Below, one piece after another: positions 6,780 through 15,138 of a stretch of DNA of 64,000 nucleotides. Within the stretch, counting starts at the first letter, position 1. Each line of letters begins with the position of its first letter. The notes under the pieces were generated by a model. The model was not told where the DNA came from, searched no databases, and worked only from the letters and a program-made list of their open reading frames with translations. Source of the stretch: Muribaculaceae bacterium (GTDB lineage: Bacteria; Bacteroidota; Bacteroidia; Bacteroidales; Muribaculaceae); contig JAFYNZ010000033.1 in NCBI GenBank assembly GCA_017547845.1, positions 1 to 64,000 of the forward strand. The letters run 5' to 3'. Both the position numbers and the translations under genes were made by a program.

Positions 6780-8490
6780 GAAACAACTCGCGCGAGTGTT
6801 CGATAGCAATCTGCGCACTAGGCAGTGGGAGAACTATGTAGATTATGCTATCATAGGTTTAATCGTAATTTCAACAGTCGAGGTTTTTCTGTCGACGTAT
6901 GATAACATAGTTGAACAGTATGGAAAGTTGTTGCATGTTGTGGACTACTTTACGACTATATGCTTTACCATAGAGGTGTCGTTGCGTATTTGGGCGGCTG
7001 ATCAGATTGCACCAGAATATAAAGGATTTTGGGGGCGTATAAGATATTGTTTCAGCTTTTATGGGTTGATAGATATACTGTCCACATTTCCTTTCTATGT
7101 AAATTTGTTTGTTCAAGTGCCATATATGGCACTAAAGGTTTTGCGAATTGCGCGTTTGCTTCGTGTCTTTCGCTATATAAAGGCGTTTGGCATTCTTTCA
7201 AGAGCTATTAAAGCAAAGAAGCAAGAGATGATGGTGTCGTTGCAGTTTCTTGCAATAGTTACATTGATTTTGTCGTTTATACTCTTTTTTGTTGAGCACA
7301 GTGCCCAACCTGAGGTATATGACAATGGTTGGAGATCAGTTGTGTGGGCATTTGCACAATACATAGGTGATCCGGGTGGCTTTGCGGATACACCTCCTAT
7401 CACATTTATAGGGCGACTTATTGCGTGCGTGATTGGTGTTCTTGGGATTGCTATTTTTGCAGTACCAGCAGGTTTGATAGGCTCGGCATTTACGGAAGTT
7501 ATGGAGGAGGATTCTAGGGTTGAAGAACTAATAAAGAATAGTAATCTCATAAATGAGTATATGCTTGTAAAGAGTGTAAAGCGTGCTGGTATATTTTTTC
7601 CTGCTAAAAACATAAGCATAGGTGATTTAAAACTTGAACTGGGTTTGTCTGATGCAGAAATCATTAAAGCTGTAACTAGTGCAAAGAACTTGCGTTTGAA
7701 AAACCTTGCAAATGCAATAAATTCAGGTCCGAAGACAGATATGATCGTTGTAAATCAATTCTATGTAAACACACAATATGGTTCTCATATTGATAGAGGT
7801 TCATCAGTTACGATTGTAAACCCTATCGGTCGAGGTGATAATGGATTGAGCTACTTTGATTGGCATATTGCTCAAATAGGAGGTTTTAATTATGTTGCTA
7901 ATGAGCTGTTTTCAAGGATGCATCCTAATGTAAGTTCTCGTTATAATTTCTATACTGTGAATGAACCTGATAATCCAACATTCAGAGATTTTATTGATGA
8001 TATAACTCGAGGAAAAGCTAAAGATGATTGGATTGTTGTTATTGCAGGTGAACAGATAGTAAAGAATTCACCTTATGATTTTCACTTTGAATTAGGTGGC
8101 GAAAGAGGCGAAGCATCTTTTGATTTCGAAGGGTGTATTCCTTGGAATAGGGATTTAACTAAGCAATTATATGAGGATTTCTCTAAGACACTTGAGGAAA
8201 AACTTCAAATGAAGACCGATATGCATGTTGTGCAGCCCAAGGTAGCACCAAAGAATTTAGCACGCTATCTAATTACACAGACAGAGGCTAATGTATTGCT
8301 TTTGACAGTTTCTTATGACTTGATGGTTTTCAAAAAGGATGTATATGATGCTATTGTAAATGTTGCGAAAGTACTCAATCGCAATTTGGAAACACGAAAA
8401 CCTCATGAGTTGCATTTGGAAGAATATAGTAAAAGAACAGTTGAATCGCAATATTGGAGAAATTTATACCTCTCTGAAGGTGAATTATAA
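6757..8490 (+). CDS. Six-transmembrane ion channel with unknown C-terminal domain
   Basis: The 577-residue protein has an N-terminal voltage-gated channel module (about residues 25-255). An S4-like segment with regularly spaced Arg, LKVLRIARLLRVFRYIKAFG, precedes a pore region WAFAQYIGDPGGFADTPP and an S6 helix. The selectivity filter is not TVGYG; YIGDPGG replaces it, so potassium selectivity cannot be assumed. The C-terminal half (about 260-577) is soluble, matches no domain I can name, and contains segments such as NPIGRGDNGLSYFDWH and DDWIVVIAGEQIV that look like a folded catalytic or ligand-binding domain. It starts inside pcp. It may be a ligand-gated channel in the inner membrane; ligand and ion are unknown. 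Confidence 0.75.
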   Translation: MKKIENFKKQLARVFDSNLRTRQWENYVDYAIIGLIVISTVEVFLSTYDNIVEQYGKLLHVVDYFTTICFTIEVSLRIWAADQIAPEYKGFWGRIRYCFSFYGLIDILSTFPFYVNLFVQVPYMALKVLRIARLLRVFRYIKAFGILSRAIKAKKQEMMVSLQFLAIVTLILSFILFFVEHSAQPEVYDNGWRSVVWAFAQYIGDPGGFADTPPITFIGRLIACVIGVLGIAIFAVPAGLIGSAFTEVMEEDSRVEELIKNSNLINEYMLVKSVKRAGIFFPAKNISIGDLKLELGLSDAEIIKAVTSAKNLRLKNLANAINSGPKTDMIVVNQFYVNTQYGSHIDRGSSVTIVNPIGRGDNGLSYFDWHIAQIGGFNYVANELFSRMHPNVSSRYNFYTVNEPDNPTFRDFIDDITRGKAKDDWIVVIAGEQIVKNSPYDFHFELGGERGEASFDFEGCIPWNRDLTKQLYEDFSKTLEEKLQMKTDMHVVQPKVAPKNLARYLITQTEANVLLLTVSYDLMVFKKDVYDAIVNVAKVLNRNLETRKPHELHLEEYSKRTVESQYWRNLYLSEGEL

Positions 8491-8585
8491 TAAAATAAAT
8501 GTTGCAGATTAAAGTGCCTTTGGCTGGTGCGAAACGGTGAAGCTGGTCGATACACTGCGAAAGTGTGAAAAAATCGCAACTTTTG

Positions 8586-8604
8586 CAGCCTATCGGCTGT
8601 TTTT
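8586..8604 (+). terminator. Short intrinsic terminator after the ion channel gene
   Basis: CAGCC (8586-8590), loop TATC, GGCTG (8595-8599), then TTTTTG. The stem is short but the T run follows directly. It would end the pcp-channel transcript. Confidence 0.5.
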
Positions 8605-8790
8605 GAAAAAATTTCATCGAGATTGCACAGAAGGAGACGTTCTATTCAATACCGATAAGACATTCCTTGCGTATGCTTGCTATCGATGCGGCTCAATGTG
8701 TAGTCATAGAGATTGCGCATTTCCCAAACTATGGTAGTGCGAGAGGTAGGAAAACGGCTACTACGTTTCTCCAAATTAAAGTATATAGCA

Positions 8791-8827
8791 AGAGGACTGC
8801 GACGAGATGGTGCAGTCCTCTGTTTTT
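8791..8827 (+). terminator. Hairpin terminator between convergent genes
   Basis: AGAGGACTGC (8791-8800) pairs perfectly with GCAGTCCTCT (8812-8821), followed on the plus strand by GTTTTT. It lies just beyond the end of the minus-strand SPFH-like gene, so it may serve both directions, although the T run only follows it on the plus strand. Confidence 0.6.
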
Positions 8828-8852
8828 ATGGGTTTCGTGTGTTGTGTTTGGG

Positions 8853-9254
8853 TTATTCGGCTTTGGGGGCTTCGAGGACGGGGCGTGTGGCCTCGAGGAT
8901 TGGGAGGTTGCCTTCGGTCGGGATGTAGACCACGGTCTTGTTGTTGAGGTTGGACTGCTGACGCACCCATAGATATTGGATATAGGTCGGAGTCAACGAT
9001 CCGTTTTCGATGCGGATAGCTTCGGCAGCACCTTTGGCGCGTTCGATTTCTGCTTGTGCGTTGAGCTTTTCAGCTTCGAGGTTGGCTTTAGCTTCTTCGA
9101 TTTTGATTTTACGATTTTGTTCAGCCTTTGCAAACTCAGCTTTACCCGACATCTCTTGTTGCCATACGTTGTACCATGGTATGATGAAGAAAAGAGATGC
9201 AAGCACTACGACTGCACCAATGGCAGCGAGAATGATTTGCTTTTTGTTTTGCAT
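8853..9254 (-). CDS. Short membrane-anchored SPFH/prohibitin-like C-terminal protein
   Basis: This 133-residue protein has one N-terminal transmembrane helix (about residues 7-28, IILAAIGAVVVLASLFFIIP). A charged coiled coil rich in Ala, Glu and Lys (about 38-82) and a tail TYIQYLWVRQQSNLNNKTVV follow. The coiled coil plus tail resembles the C-terminal end of SPFH (band 7) proteins, but the SPFH domain itself is absent, so it is either a reduced paralogue or an assembly partner. It follows the ligase gene by 27 bases on the same strand and could be co-transcribed with it. Function is unknown. Confidence 0.65.
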   Translation of the reverse strand: MQNKKQIILAAIGAVVVLASLFFIIPWYNVWQQEMSGKAEFAKAEQNRKIKIEEAKANLEAEKLNAQAEIERAKGAAEAIRIENGSLTPTYIQYLWVRQQSNLNNKTVVYIPTEGNLPILEATRPVLEAPKAE

Positions 9255-9281
9255 AATGTGTTGTGTATTAGGTGTTAGTGA

Positions 9282-10943
9282 TTATTTAGGTTGATATAAA
9301 TAGCGTTTGATAGAGCGTTTAGGAGTCTTTTCAAACTCTTCGTCGAAGATTTTGTAGCGAGCGACCTTGCTATATGCCGGCATCTCTTTGTTGAGAGCCA
9401 CAAGGTTGTCGTCCATAACCTTGACGAGTGAGTCGCGAGAGTGTCCCTCCTTGGTTGCGCTTTCGAAGTCAGGGTAGATGAGAGCCACGAGTTTACCTTC
9501 ATCTTCGATTATTAGCGACTCGCTGACGAATGGGAGGTTGTTGAGCTTTTGCTCGATTTCTTCAGGGTAGATGTTTTGTCCCGACGGGCCGAGAATCATG
9601 CTCTTGGTGCGACCGCAGATAAAGATGAAGCCATCGTTGTCGATGAGGCAAAGGTCGCCGGAGTTCATCCATCCGTCACCCATCATCACTTCGTCGGTCG
9701 CTTTCTGGTTCTTGTAGTAGCCCATCATGACGTTGTCGCCACGCACCCAGAGGTCGCCAGGGATAGTGTGTGGGTCTTTGGAGTCGATTTTCACTTCGAC
9801 GCGATCGACAACCTTTCCGCATGATTTGAGCTTGTTGACACCCGAAGGAGCGTAGGAGATGAGCGGCCCGCATTCGGTCATGCCGTAACCGACGGTGTAT
9901 GGGAAATTGATGCGACGAAGGAATGCTTCGACATCGGCATTAAGAGCCGCACCGCCGATGATGATTTCATGCACGTTGCCACCGAAGGCTTGATTCAGAC
10001 CATCTTTGATTTTCGCGAGCAATTTTTCGTCGAGGTAAGGCACTTTGAGCATCAACTTCATCAGTGGCTTTTCGAGCATAGGGAAAATCTTGTTGCGTAT
10101 AATCTTTTCGAGGATCAATGGCACGGTGATGATGAGCTTAGGCTTCACTTCGGCAAACGCTCCGAGGATAATCTTCGGCGACGGAACGCGTGTGAGGAAG
10201 TTGAGGTGGCAGCCCTTGGTGAATGTGTGGAGCATGTCGATAATCATGCCGTAGAGGTGGGCGAGAGGCAACATGTTGACCACTCCGTCGCCGGCTTTGA
10301 GGAAGCTGAGGTGGTCGTGGCAATACTTCACATTGCTCCAAAGGCTCTTGTAGGCAAGCATCACACCCTTTGACATTCCGGTCGAGCCCGAAGTGTAGTT
10401 GATCACAGCGAGTTCGTCCGGAGAGTCCTTGTAATAGTCGACCATCTTAGATGTGAACTCATATGGATATTTCTTACCAAACAGCTCGTTGAGACGATTG
10501 CGTGCATCGGTGAGGGCCTCGATTCGGCAGTAAGGCATGCCAAGTTCGGAGATGAAGATGGCAGCGTCGAGGTCGGGCATCGAAGCTTCGTCAAGGTTTT
10601 CCCAGATAGCCGCGTCGACAAATAGTAGTTTCGACTCGCTATGGGTGACCAGATGGTGCACGGTGTCGGCTTTGAATTCGTGCAAGATAGGCACAGCGAC
10701 CACGCCGGCAGTCATACATGCCAAGAATGCCACTGCCCAGTTGGATGAATTCTTACCGCAGATTGACACCTTGTCGCCCGGTTTTACGCCTGCTGCTTCA
10801 AAGAGGATGTGTAGCTTCTCGATTGCTACAGCGACATCTTTATATTGATAGTTGATGCCACCCATATCCGACAGTGCGAGGTGGTCCCAATTTTTCTTGA
10901 TACTATTCTCGATGAATAGATTTATGGATTTGTTTTCTTCCAT
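9282..10943 (-). CDS. AMP-binding long-chain fatty acid-CoA (or ACP) ligase
   Basis: A 553-residue adenylate-forming enzyme that activates a carboxylic acid, most likely a fatty acid, with ATP. The P-loop-like motif YTSGSTGMSKGVM lies near residue 185, GYGMTECGP near 345, and GDLWVRGDNVMMGYYKNQ and SGDLCLIDNDGFIFICGR are the later core motifs. The C-terminal lid contains NIYPEEIE and the expected Lys in TPKRSIKRYLY. Length fits the family. There is no fused carrier domain, so CoA or a free ACP is the acceptor. It is cytoplasmic or membrane-associated. The next upstream gene ends 13 bases away. Substrate chain length cannot be told from sequence. Confidence 0.85.
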   Translation of the reverse strand: MEENKSINLFIENSIKKNWDHLALSDMGGINYQYKDVAVAIEKLHILFEAAGVKPGDKVSICGKNSSNWAVAFLACMTAGVVAVPILHEFKADTVHHLVTHSESKLLFVDAAIWENLDEASMPDLDAAIFISELGMPYCRIEALTDARNRLNELFGKKYPYEFTSKMVDYYKDSPDELAVINYTSGSTGMSKGVMLAYKSLWSNVKYCHDHLSFLKAGDGVVNMLPLAHLYGMIIDMLHTFTKGCHLNFLTRVPSPKIILGAFAEVKPKLIITVPLILEKIIRNKIFPMLEKPLMKLMLKVPYLDEKLLAKIKDGLNQAFGGNVHEIIIGGAALNADVEAFLRRINFPYTVGYGMTECGPLISYAPSGVNKLKSCGKVVDRVEVKIDSKDPHTIPGDLWVRGDNVMMGYYKNQKATDEVMMGDGWMNSGDLCLIDNDGFIFICGRTKSMILGPSGQNIYPEEIEQKLNNLPFVSESLIIEDEGKLVALIYPDFESATKEGHSRDSLVKVMDDNLVALNKEMPAYSKVARYKIFDEEFEKTPKRSIKRYLYQPK

Positions 10944-10956
10944 ACATTATGTGATT

Positions 10957-12582
10957 TTAGATGATTTTTACTTGTTGTATTTTCCAATCTGAGATGGTGC
11001 GTTGTTCCGACGAGAAGTTAACACCGACAGCCGTCAACTGTTTGCCCGACCGCTCATATGGTCTCATATAACCTTTGCTCTCTATCTGCTCGATGGCAGT
11101 CTGAGCAGAGCCGTCAAGTTTGAGTTCAAACACATAGACGTGACTGTGCGTTTCGACCACAGCATCTATCCTGCCCAGAGCTGTCTTTACCTCGCTCTTG
11201 ATGTTGTTGCCAAGTAGCGAAAATATGATGTAAAACATTGAGTGATAGTGCTTCTCCTTCAGCGATGGCTTTGTCTCGTGATGGTCGTAAGGCAAGGTGG
11301 AGAGGAATGTCTGCATAAGACGCATAGCGTCGTCTATCTCGTTGCGTATGATGGCCTGCGAGAAGCTGATGACAAACGATGAGTTTCTCTGTGTGCTCTC
11401 GCCGGTGAAACGAGGCAACAGCATACGATACAGTCCGATTCTTACCTCCTTGTTAGGCGTGCCTAAGACATAGGTGTTGCTTTCGGCATCGTAGTCGACG
11501 ATTGTGACATAACCACTCTGATAAAGCAGCGGCAGAGGACTGGTCATCGTGTCGGTCGGAGCGTCGAAGTCGACTGCCTCAGCCTCACATCGCTCTATCG
11601 ATGAGATGTCGAAGTCAAATCGCTGCAGTTCCGTGAGAAGGAAGTTGGGTGAGCCGGTGGCAAACCAATGAGAGCCAAACTCTTTCTGCTCCAAAGCGCA
11701 GACAAGGCTGTGAGGGTTGTAGACGCATTCCGCATCTCGGCTAAACCGATAACCACAGTAGTATTCGCGCAGTCTATCGACCACCTGCTCTGTCGCCCAC
11801 TGAATTCTTTCGGCTATCTGTGCAATTCCGACGCTGAAATTGTCGGTCAGTTCCTGCTCCGTGATGCCACACATTGAGGCATATTCGGACATCATACTGA
11901 TGTCGATCATATTGTTGAGCGTGTTGAAGATGCTTAGCTGCGAAAACTTGGTGATGCCGGTGATGAAGACAAAACGCAGTATCTCGTCGCACGCCTTGAT
12001 TGGGGCATAGAAATCAAGAATGACACGCTTTATTGCCTCGTAATGTTGCTCGTTGGGGTAGTTGTTGAGTAGGGGAGCGTCGTATTCGTCGATTATGACC
12101 ACCGGTTTGCGACCACTCTTGCGATGCAACGCATAGAGCAGCTCCCTCAGAAATGTTCCCGGAGAGGCAAAATGCTCATAGGTGATGCTTGGATTTTCGA
12201 GACGAGACGATAGTCCCAAGTCATACTCGATGTCGTATAGTTTCAGTTGAAGCCATAGCTCGTTGACCAGTTGGTCGTGGCTCTTGTCCTTGGTGGTAGA
12301 GAGGTCGAAAAGTAGCACGGGGTGCTTTGCCCAATCGTACTCCAGTCTTTCGATGTCGAGACCGGCGAAAAGTTGCTTTTCTCCCTTGAAATAAGCTGCC
12401 AAAGTGCTTGCTGTCAGCGATTTTCCAAATCTGCGAGGACGACTGAGAAACACACAATTGTATCTGTTGGCAATCTGATAAATCAGTCGAGTCTTGTCAA
12501 CATAAGCCCAGTCATTCTCTCTAATCTTTCTGAATGACTGGATCCCAATGGGGTAGCGTGGGTGAGCACAATCGTGTGTCAT
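10957..12582 (-). CDS. AAA-ATPase-like/PD-(D/E)XK nuclease-superfamily protein
   Basis: The protein has the PF09820-type AAA-ATPase-like N-terminus: YPIGIQSFRKIRENDWAYVD, then SRPRRFGKS as Walker A (about residues 47-55 from the start chosen here) and VIIDEYDAPL as the Walker B/sensor region. The C-terminal part (GRIDAVVETHSHVYVFELKL) carries the D...ExK signature of a PD-(D/E)XK domain. Such genes are very common, often multicopy, in Bacteroidetes and their job is not established. The frame is open up to 12672, but a promoter -7 element sits at 12672-12679, and homology begins at MTHDCAHPRYPIG, so ATG 12582 is chosen (541 residues). Confidence 0.85.
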   Translation of the reverse strand: MTHDCAHPRYPIGIQSFRKIRENDWAYVDKTRLIYQIANRYNCVFLSRPRRFGKSLTASTLAAYFKGEKQLFAGLDIERLEYDWAKHPVLLFDLSTTKDKSHDQLVNELWLQLKLYDIEYDLGLSSRLENPSITYEHFASPGTFLRELLYALHRKSGRKPVVIIDEYDAPLLNNYPNEQHYEAIKRVILDFYAPIKACDEILRFVFITGITKFSQLSIFNTLNNMIDISMMSEYASMCGITEQELTDNFSVGIAQIAERIQWATEQVVDRLREYYCGYRFSRDAECVYNPHSLVCALEQKEFGSHWFATGSPNFLLTELQRFDFDISSIERCEAEAVDFDAPTDTMTSPLPLLYQSGYVTIVDYDAESNTYVLGTPNKEVRIGLYRMLLPRFTGESTQRNSSFVISFSQAIIRNEIDDAMRLMQTFLSTLPYDHHETKPSLKEKHYHSMFYIIFSLLGNNIKSEVKTALGRIDAVVETHSHVYVFELKLDGSAQTAIEQIESKGYMRPYERSGKQLTAVGVNFSSEQRTISDWKIQQVKII

Positions 12583-13253
12583 AGCATATCGGATAGTAAA
12601 TTGCCGACAAATGTCGGGTGGTAAAATGCCGTTGATAGCGAGCAAATTGCCGACAATTACAACATAAAGCACAAAGTTACATAAAAAATGTCATCTTTGC
12701 AAGCGTCTCTCCATGAAATCTCGCACTTTGCTCATAAAATCCCCAAAACCATAGCACTAACCACCATCTCCTGCCTCATTCACCACCCTTCATCTCCTGT
12801 CCTCGTGCGTGGTATATGCCTCGCGAGAGAATGATCTTTGTCGACATCAACCACGGTCTGCTCTCGCTCGGCATCAGCCGACATCACCGGAGACCGTCCG
12901 GGTGGGTGACGAGGCTGTTAGAACAAATCGTCTAAGGTTACTTCGCTTTGGACGATACCCGAGTGAGAGTTCTGTCGCACCCCGTAAGTCGTTACCATCG
13001 TCAGAAAAATTCATATAATCAGCCAAATCGCGTAAAAAATATGGGATTTGGCAAATTATAGCACATTTTTGACCGTAAAACCATGTCTTATGGGGTGAGA
13101 ATGGTGTGCAAAGGGGGTATGCAGAGCGGTGGTGAGGATGGTGTACAAAAGGGGTATGCAGAGTGGTGGTGTGAATGGTGTGTCGGGGTGTATGTAGAGC
13201 GTGGTGTGGGAGGTGTGTCAATGTGGGATGGGAGGTGTTAAGATGAGGGTAGA
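12583..13253. other. Long intergenic region with operator-like and tandem repeats
   Basis: A 671-base region without a believable gene. Near the ATPase start it carries AAATTGCCGACAA twice (12598-12610 and 12644-12656) and a promoter-like TAACTTTG on the minus strand (12672-12679) with a CTTG -33 box 20 bases upstream. Positions 13101-13220 hold about three degenerate 37-bp tandem units. The middle (12700-13080) has no feature I can name. Confidence 0.5.
13101..13220. repeat. Degenerate 37-bp tandem repeat, about three units
   Basis: The phrase ATGGTGTGCA/ATGGTGTACA/ATGGTGTGTC begins units at 13101, 13138 and 13175, each followed by GGGGTATGCAGAG-like sequence, with a partial fourth unit near 13211. 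The period of 37 is not a multiple of three, arguing against protein coding. It lies directly downstream of the S41 protease gene end. Confidence 0.6.
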
Positions 13254-14273
13254 CTATTGGCCGGATAGGTGGGAGAGGGCAAAGTCGAGGATTGGGTCGA
13301 TGCCGAGGACGAAGTCTTGCGGCAAGCTGTGGACTTCGCAGCCTTCCGTTGGGTCGACGCCTGTCTCTATCTGACGGTCGAGTGAGTCGGTGATAGGACA
13401 AGCAGAGAAGCGTATACCCCAGCCGTTGGGTAGTTCAGCCGAGAATGGCATGCCACCGCCGCCCCCTGTGCGAGAGCCGATGAGAGTGACATTGGGCAAC
13501 GACTTCATGATGGCTGCAAAGTTGTTGGCTGCGCTGAAGCAAGAGCGGTTGATAAGCAGAGCGATGGGTTTGTGCCAAGTCATGCGTCCTACTTCGGCAG
13601 GGTAGTAGTAGAATGGATATGGTTCCGAGAATTGATCGTGTCCCGGACCTGTCTTGTGGCGTATGTAGCCGGCAAGAGTTGGCTCGTGAATAAATCTACG
13701 CAGAAATGTCTCGATGTTGGTGAGTTGTCCGCCGCCATTGTCGCGTATGTCGATAATCAGAGCGTCGCAAACGGCTAAGTCCGCGAGAATCCAGTCGAGA
13801 TTGCCTTCACCGATGGTCGATGAAAACGATGGATAATAGATGTAGCCGATGTTGTTGGGCATAATCTTATAGTAGATGCCTGATGAGACTTTGTAGTCGA
13901 AGCCGAGGTAGTGCTCTTGAAGCACTCTGATGTCGAAGTCTTGGGGGTAGTCGGTCCACCATTGGTCATAGTAGGATATGTCAAACGGCGAAATGAGATT
14001 GGTGTGGCCATCTTCAAGTTCGTCGATCATTTCAGCGCATAGGACGAACAATTCTTGCTGCGTGATGCCCGGCACAAGGCGTGCACGATAGCGTTGTCCC
14101 ACTTCGTTCCAGTCGATGTCTTTTTCATCAAAGAAGCAGTAATGCTCGTCGAGTATGGTCCACAGAGCATCGAAATTTCCTTCGGCTGAGTCATCCCACT
14201 CTTCGTAGGGGTGGCATGATGCGAAGGTGAGAGTCACCAAGATTGCGGAGAGGAACGATAGAAGGTGTTTCAT
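13254..14273 (-). CDS. S41-family peptidase lipoprotein
   Basis: A 339-residue protein begins with a lipoprotein signal MKHLLSFLSAILVTLTFASC, lipobox Cys20. An N-terminal helical part (EGNFDALWTILDEHYCFFDE) typical of tricorn/CtpA-like S41 proteins precedes the protease core DALIIDIRDNGGGQLTN and LINRSCFSAANNFAAIM, where the Ser of CFSAAN matches the catalytic Ser region. GSRTGGGGGMPFSAELPNGW is the usual later motif. No clear PDZ domain is present between them. It is probably a periplasmic or outer-membrane protease on peptides or unfolded proteins. It starts 4 bases after the preceding gene on the minus strand and appears to be third in a parC operon. Confidence 0.82.
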   Translation of the reverse strand: MKHLLSFLSAILVTLTFASCHPYEEWDDSAEGNFDALWTILDEHYCFFDEKDIDWNEVGQRYRARLVPGITQQELFVLCAEMIDELEDGHTNLISPFDISYYDQWWTDYPQDFDIRVLQEHYLGFDYKVSSGIYYKIMPNNIGYIYYPSFSSTIGEGNLDWILADLAVCDALIIDIRDNGGGQLTNIETFLRRFIHEPTLAGYIRHKTGPGHDQFSEPYPFYYYPAEVGRMTWHKPIALLINRSCFSAANNFAAIMKSLPNVTLIGSRTGGGGGMPFSAELPNGWGIRFSACPITDSLDRQIETGVDPTEGCEVHSLPQDFVLGIDPILDFALSHLSGQ

Positions 14274-14277
14274 ACGA

Positions 14278-15138
14278 TTAGTAGATTGCCGGAATTATGT
14301 TTTGCGACTTGTCAAGGCCTGTGATGTTAAGGCTGTCGTGAGTCAACCCGATGACAAGTGAGTGAGTCGTGTGGCGAGTGACGATGTCATGAACTTTGCC
14401 TGATGAGAAATCGAGATGATAGCCCACGCGAAGTGCTACCGTGCCGAGGGAAATGTCGGCGGCAAGCAGATTGTCGATGCGAAAATGGTTGCCCCACCAG
14501 CCACAATGTGCGAGTCCGGCATAATTGCCGAGGTATATCTCGTAGTAGGTCTCTCCATATTCGGGCGAGAAGAATGCACCGACCATCGGTATTGATACGC
14601 GGTCGATTAGTCGCACCGGTAGTCGACCGATGTGAAGACTGTAGCTCGCCATAGCATTGGCTGTGACGTCGACAGATGCGCGTGCCGATACAGGGTTGTT
14701 GGAGTTGCGAGCAAGATATAGAGCACCTATGTTTAACGCTGCTCCGCCACCTGCTCCGACTTGAAAGTGCTCTATCGGACGCCAGCGATACATCATCGAC
14801 CAACTGAAATCAAGCGAGAAGTCGTAGAGTCGGGAGTTGCGAGCAGGACTTAGTTGGCTTTCCAATCCGATAGACGCATCGAAGGCCATGATGAGGCGTT
14901 GAGGATTTTGACGCATGGCTTTGAGCCACGAGCCGCTGAGGGTAATGGTTGAACCTTGATAGCGCAGAGGGGAGAGGTAGGTGTCGAGTGTTGAGGCTGC
15001 TCCGTATTCGACGCTGTAGGTCGAAGTGACCGGTCGCAGTGTTCGCACACTGTCTGCAGAGATGCTATTGTCGGCGTTTGCCGACAATGATGCCCATAGG
15101 CAAACAAGGCAGAGCAGTATGCGTACCAGTCTATTCAT
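14278..15138 (-). CDS. Secreted beta-barrel-like protein (DUF3316-like)
   Basis: This 286-residue protein has a signal peptide (MNRLVRILLCLVCLWASLSANA, cleaved near residue 22). The rest alternates short beta strands and Gly/Ser turns, for example FQVGAGGGAALNIGALYLARN and YYEIYLGNYAGLAHCGWWGN. It resembles DUF3316 proteins of Bacteroidales, an uncharacterised family; I am moderately sure of that match. It overlaps the 3' end of the topoisomerase gene by 8 bases and precedes the S41 gene by 4, so the three should be one transcript. A location in the outer membrane or periplasm is inferred. Confidence 0.65.
   Translation of the reverse strand: MNRLVRILLCLVCLWASLSANADNSISADSVRTLRPVTSTYSVEYGAASTLDTYLSPLRYQGSTITLSGSWLKAMRQNPQRLIMAFDASIGLESQLSPARNSRLYDFSLDFSWSMMYRWRPIEHFQVGAGGGAALNIGALYLARNSNNPVSARASVDVTANAMASYSLHIGRLPVRLIDRVSIPMVGAFFSPEYGETYYEIYLGNYAGLAHCGWWGNHFRIDNLLAADISLGTVALRVGYHLDFSSGKVHDIVTRHTTHSLVIGLTHDSLNITGLDKSQNIIPAIY

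Larger units (their letters stand above)
8491..8852. other. Intergenic region between the ion channel and the SPFH-like gene
   Basis: A 362-base region with no convincing gene. It contains a short hairpin with T run (8586-8604), a small ACACT-GCGA-AAGTGT stem near 8551-8566 and a stronger hairpin (8791-8821). Short frames across it have no domain or start context and look like noise. Confidence 0.5.

Noticed and set aside
8667..8972. Plus-strand frame of about 100 codons upstream of and across the SPFH-like gene end
   Set aside because: It overlaps the hairpin terminator and the real minus-strand gene and lacks a recognisable domain.
13101..13220. CRISPR array
   Set aside because: Units are contiguous and degenerate without unique spacers, and no cas gene is present.
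12874..13401. Pro/His-rich 175-codon minus-strand frame
   Set aside because: It runs through the 37-bp repeats and into the end of the S41 gene in another frame; composition comes from the repeats.
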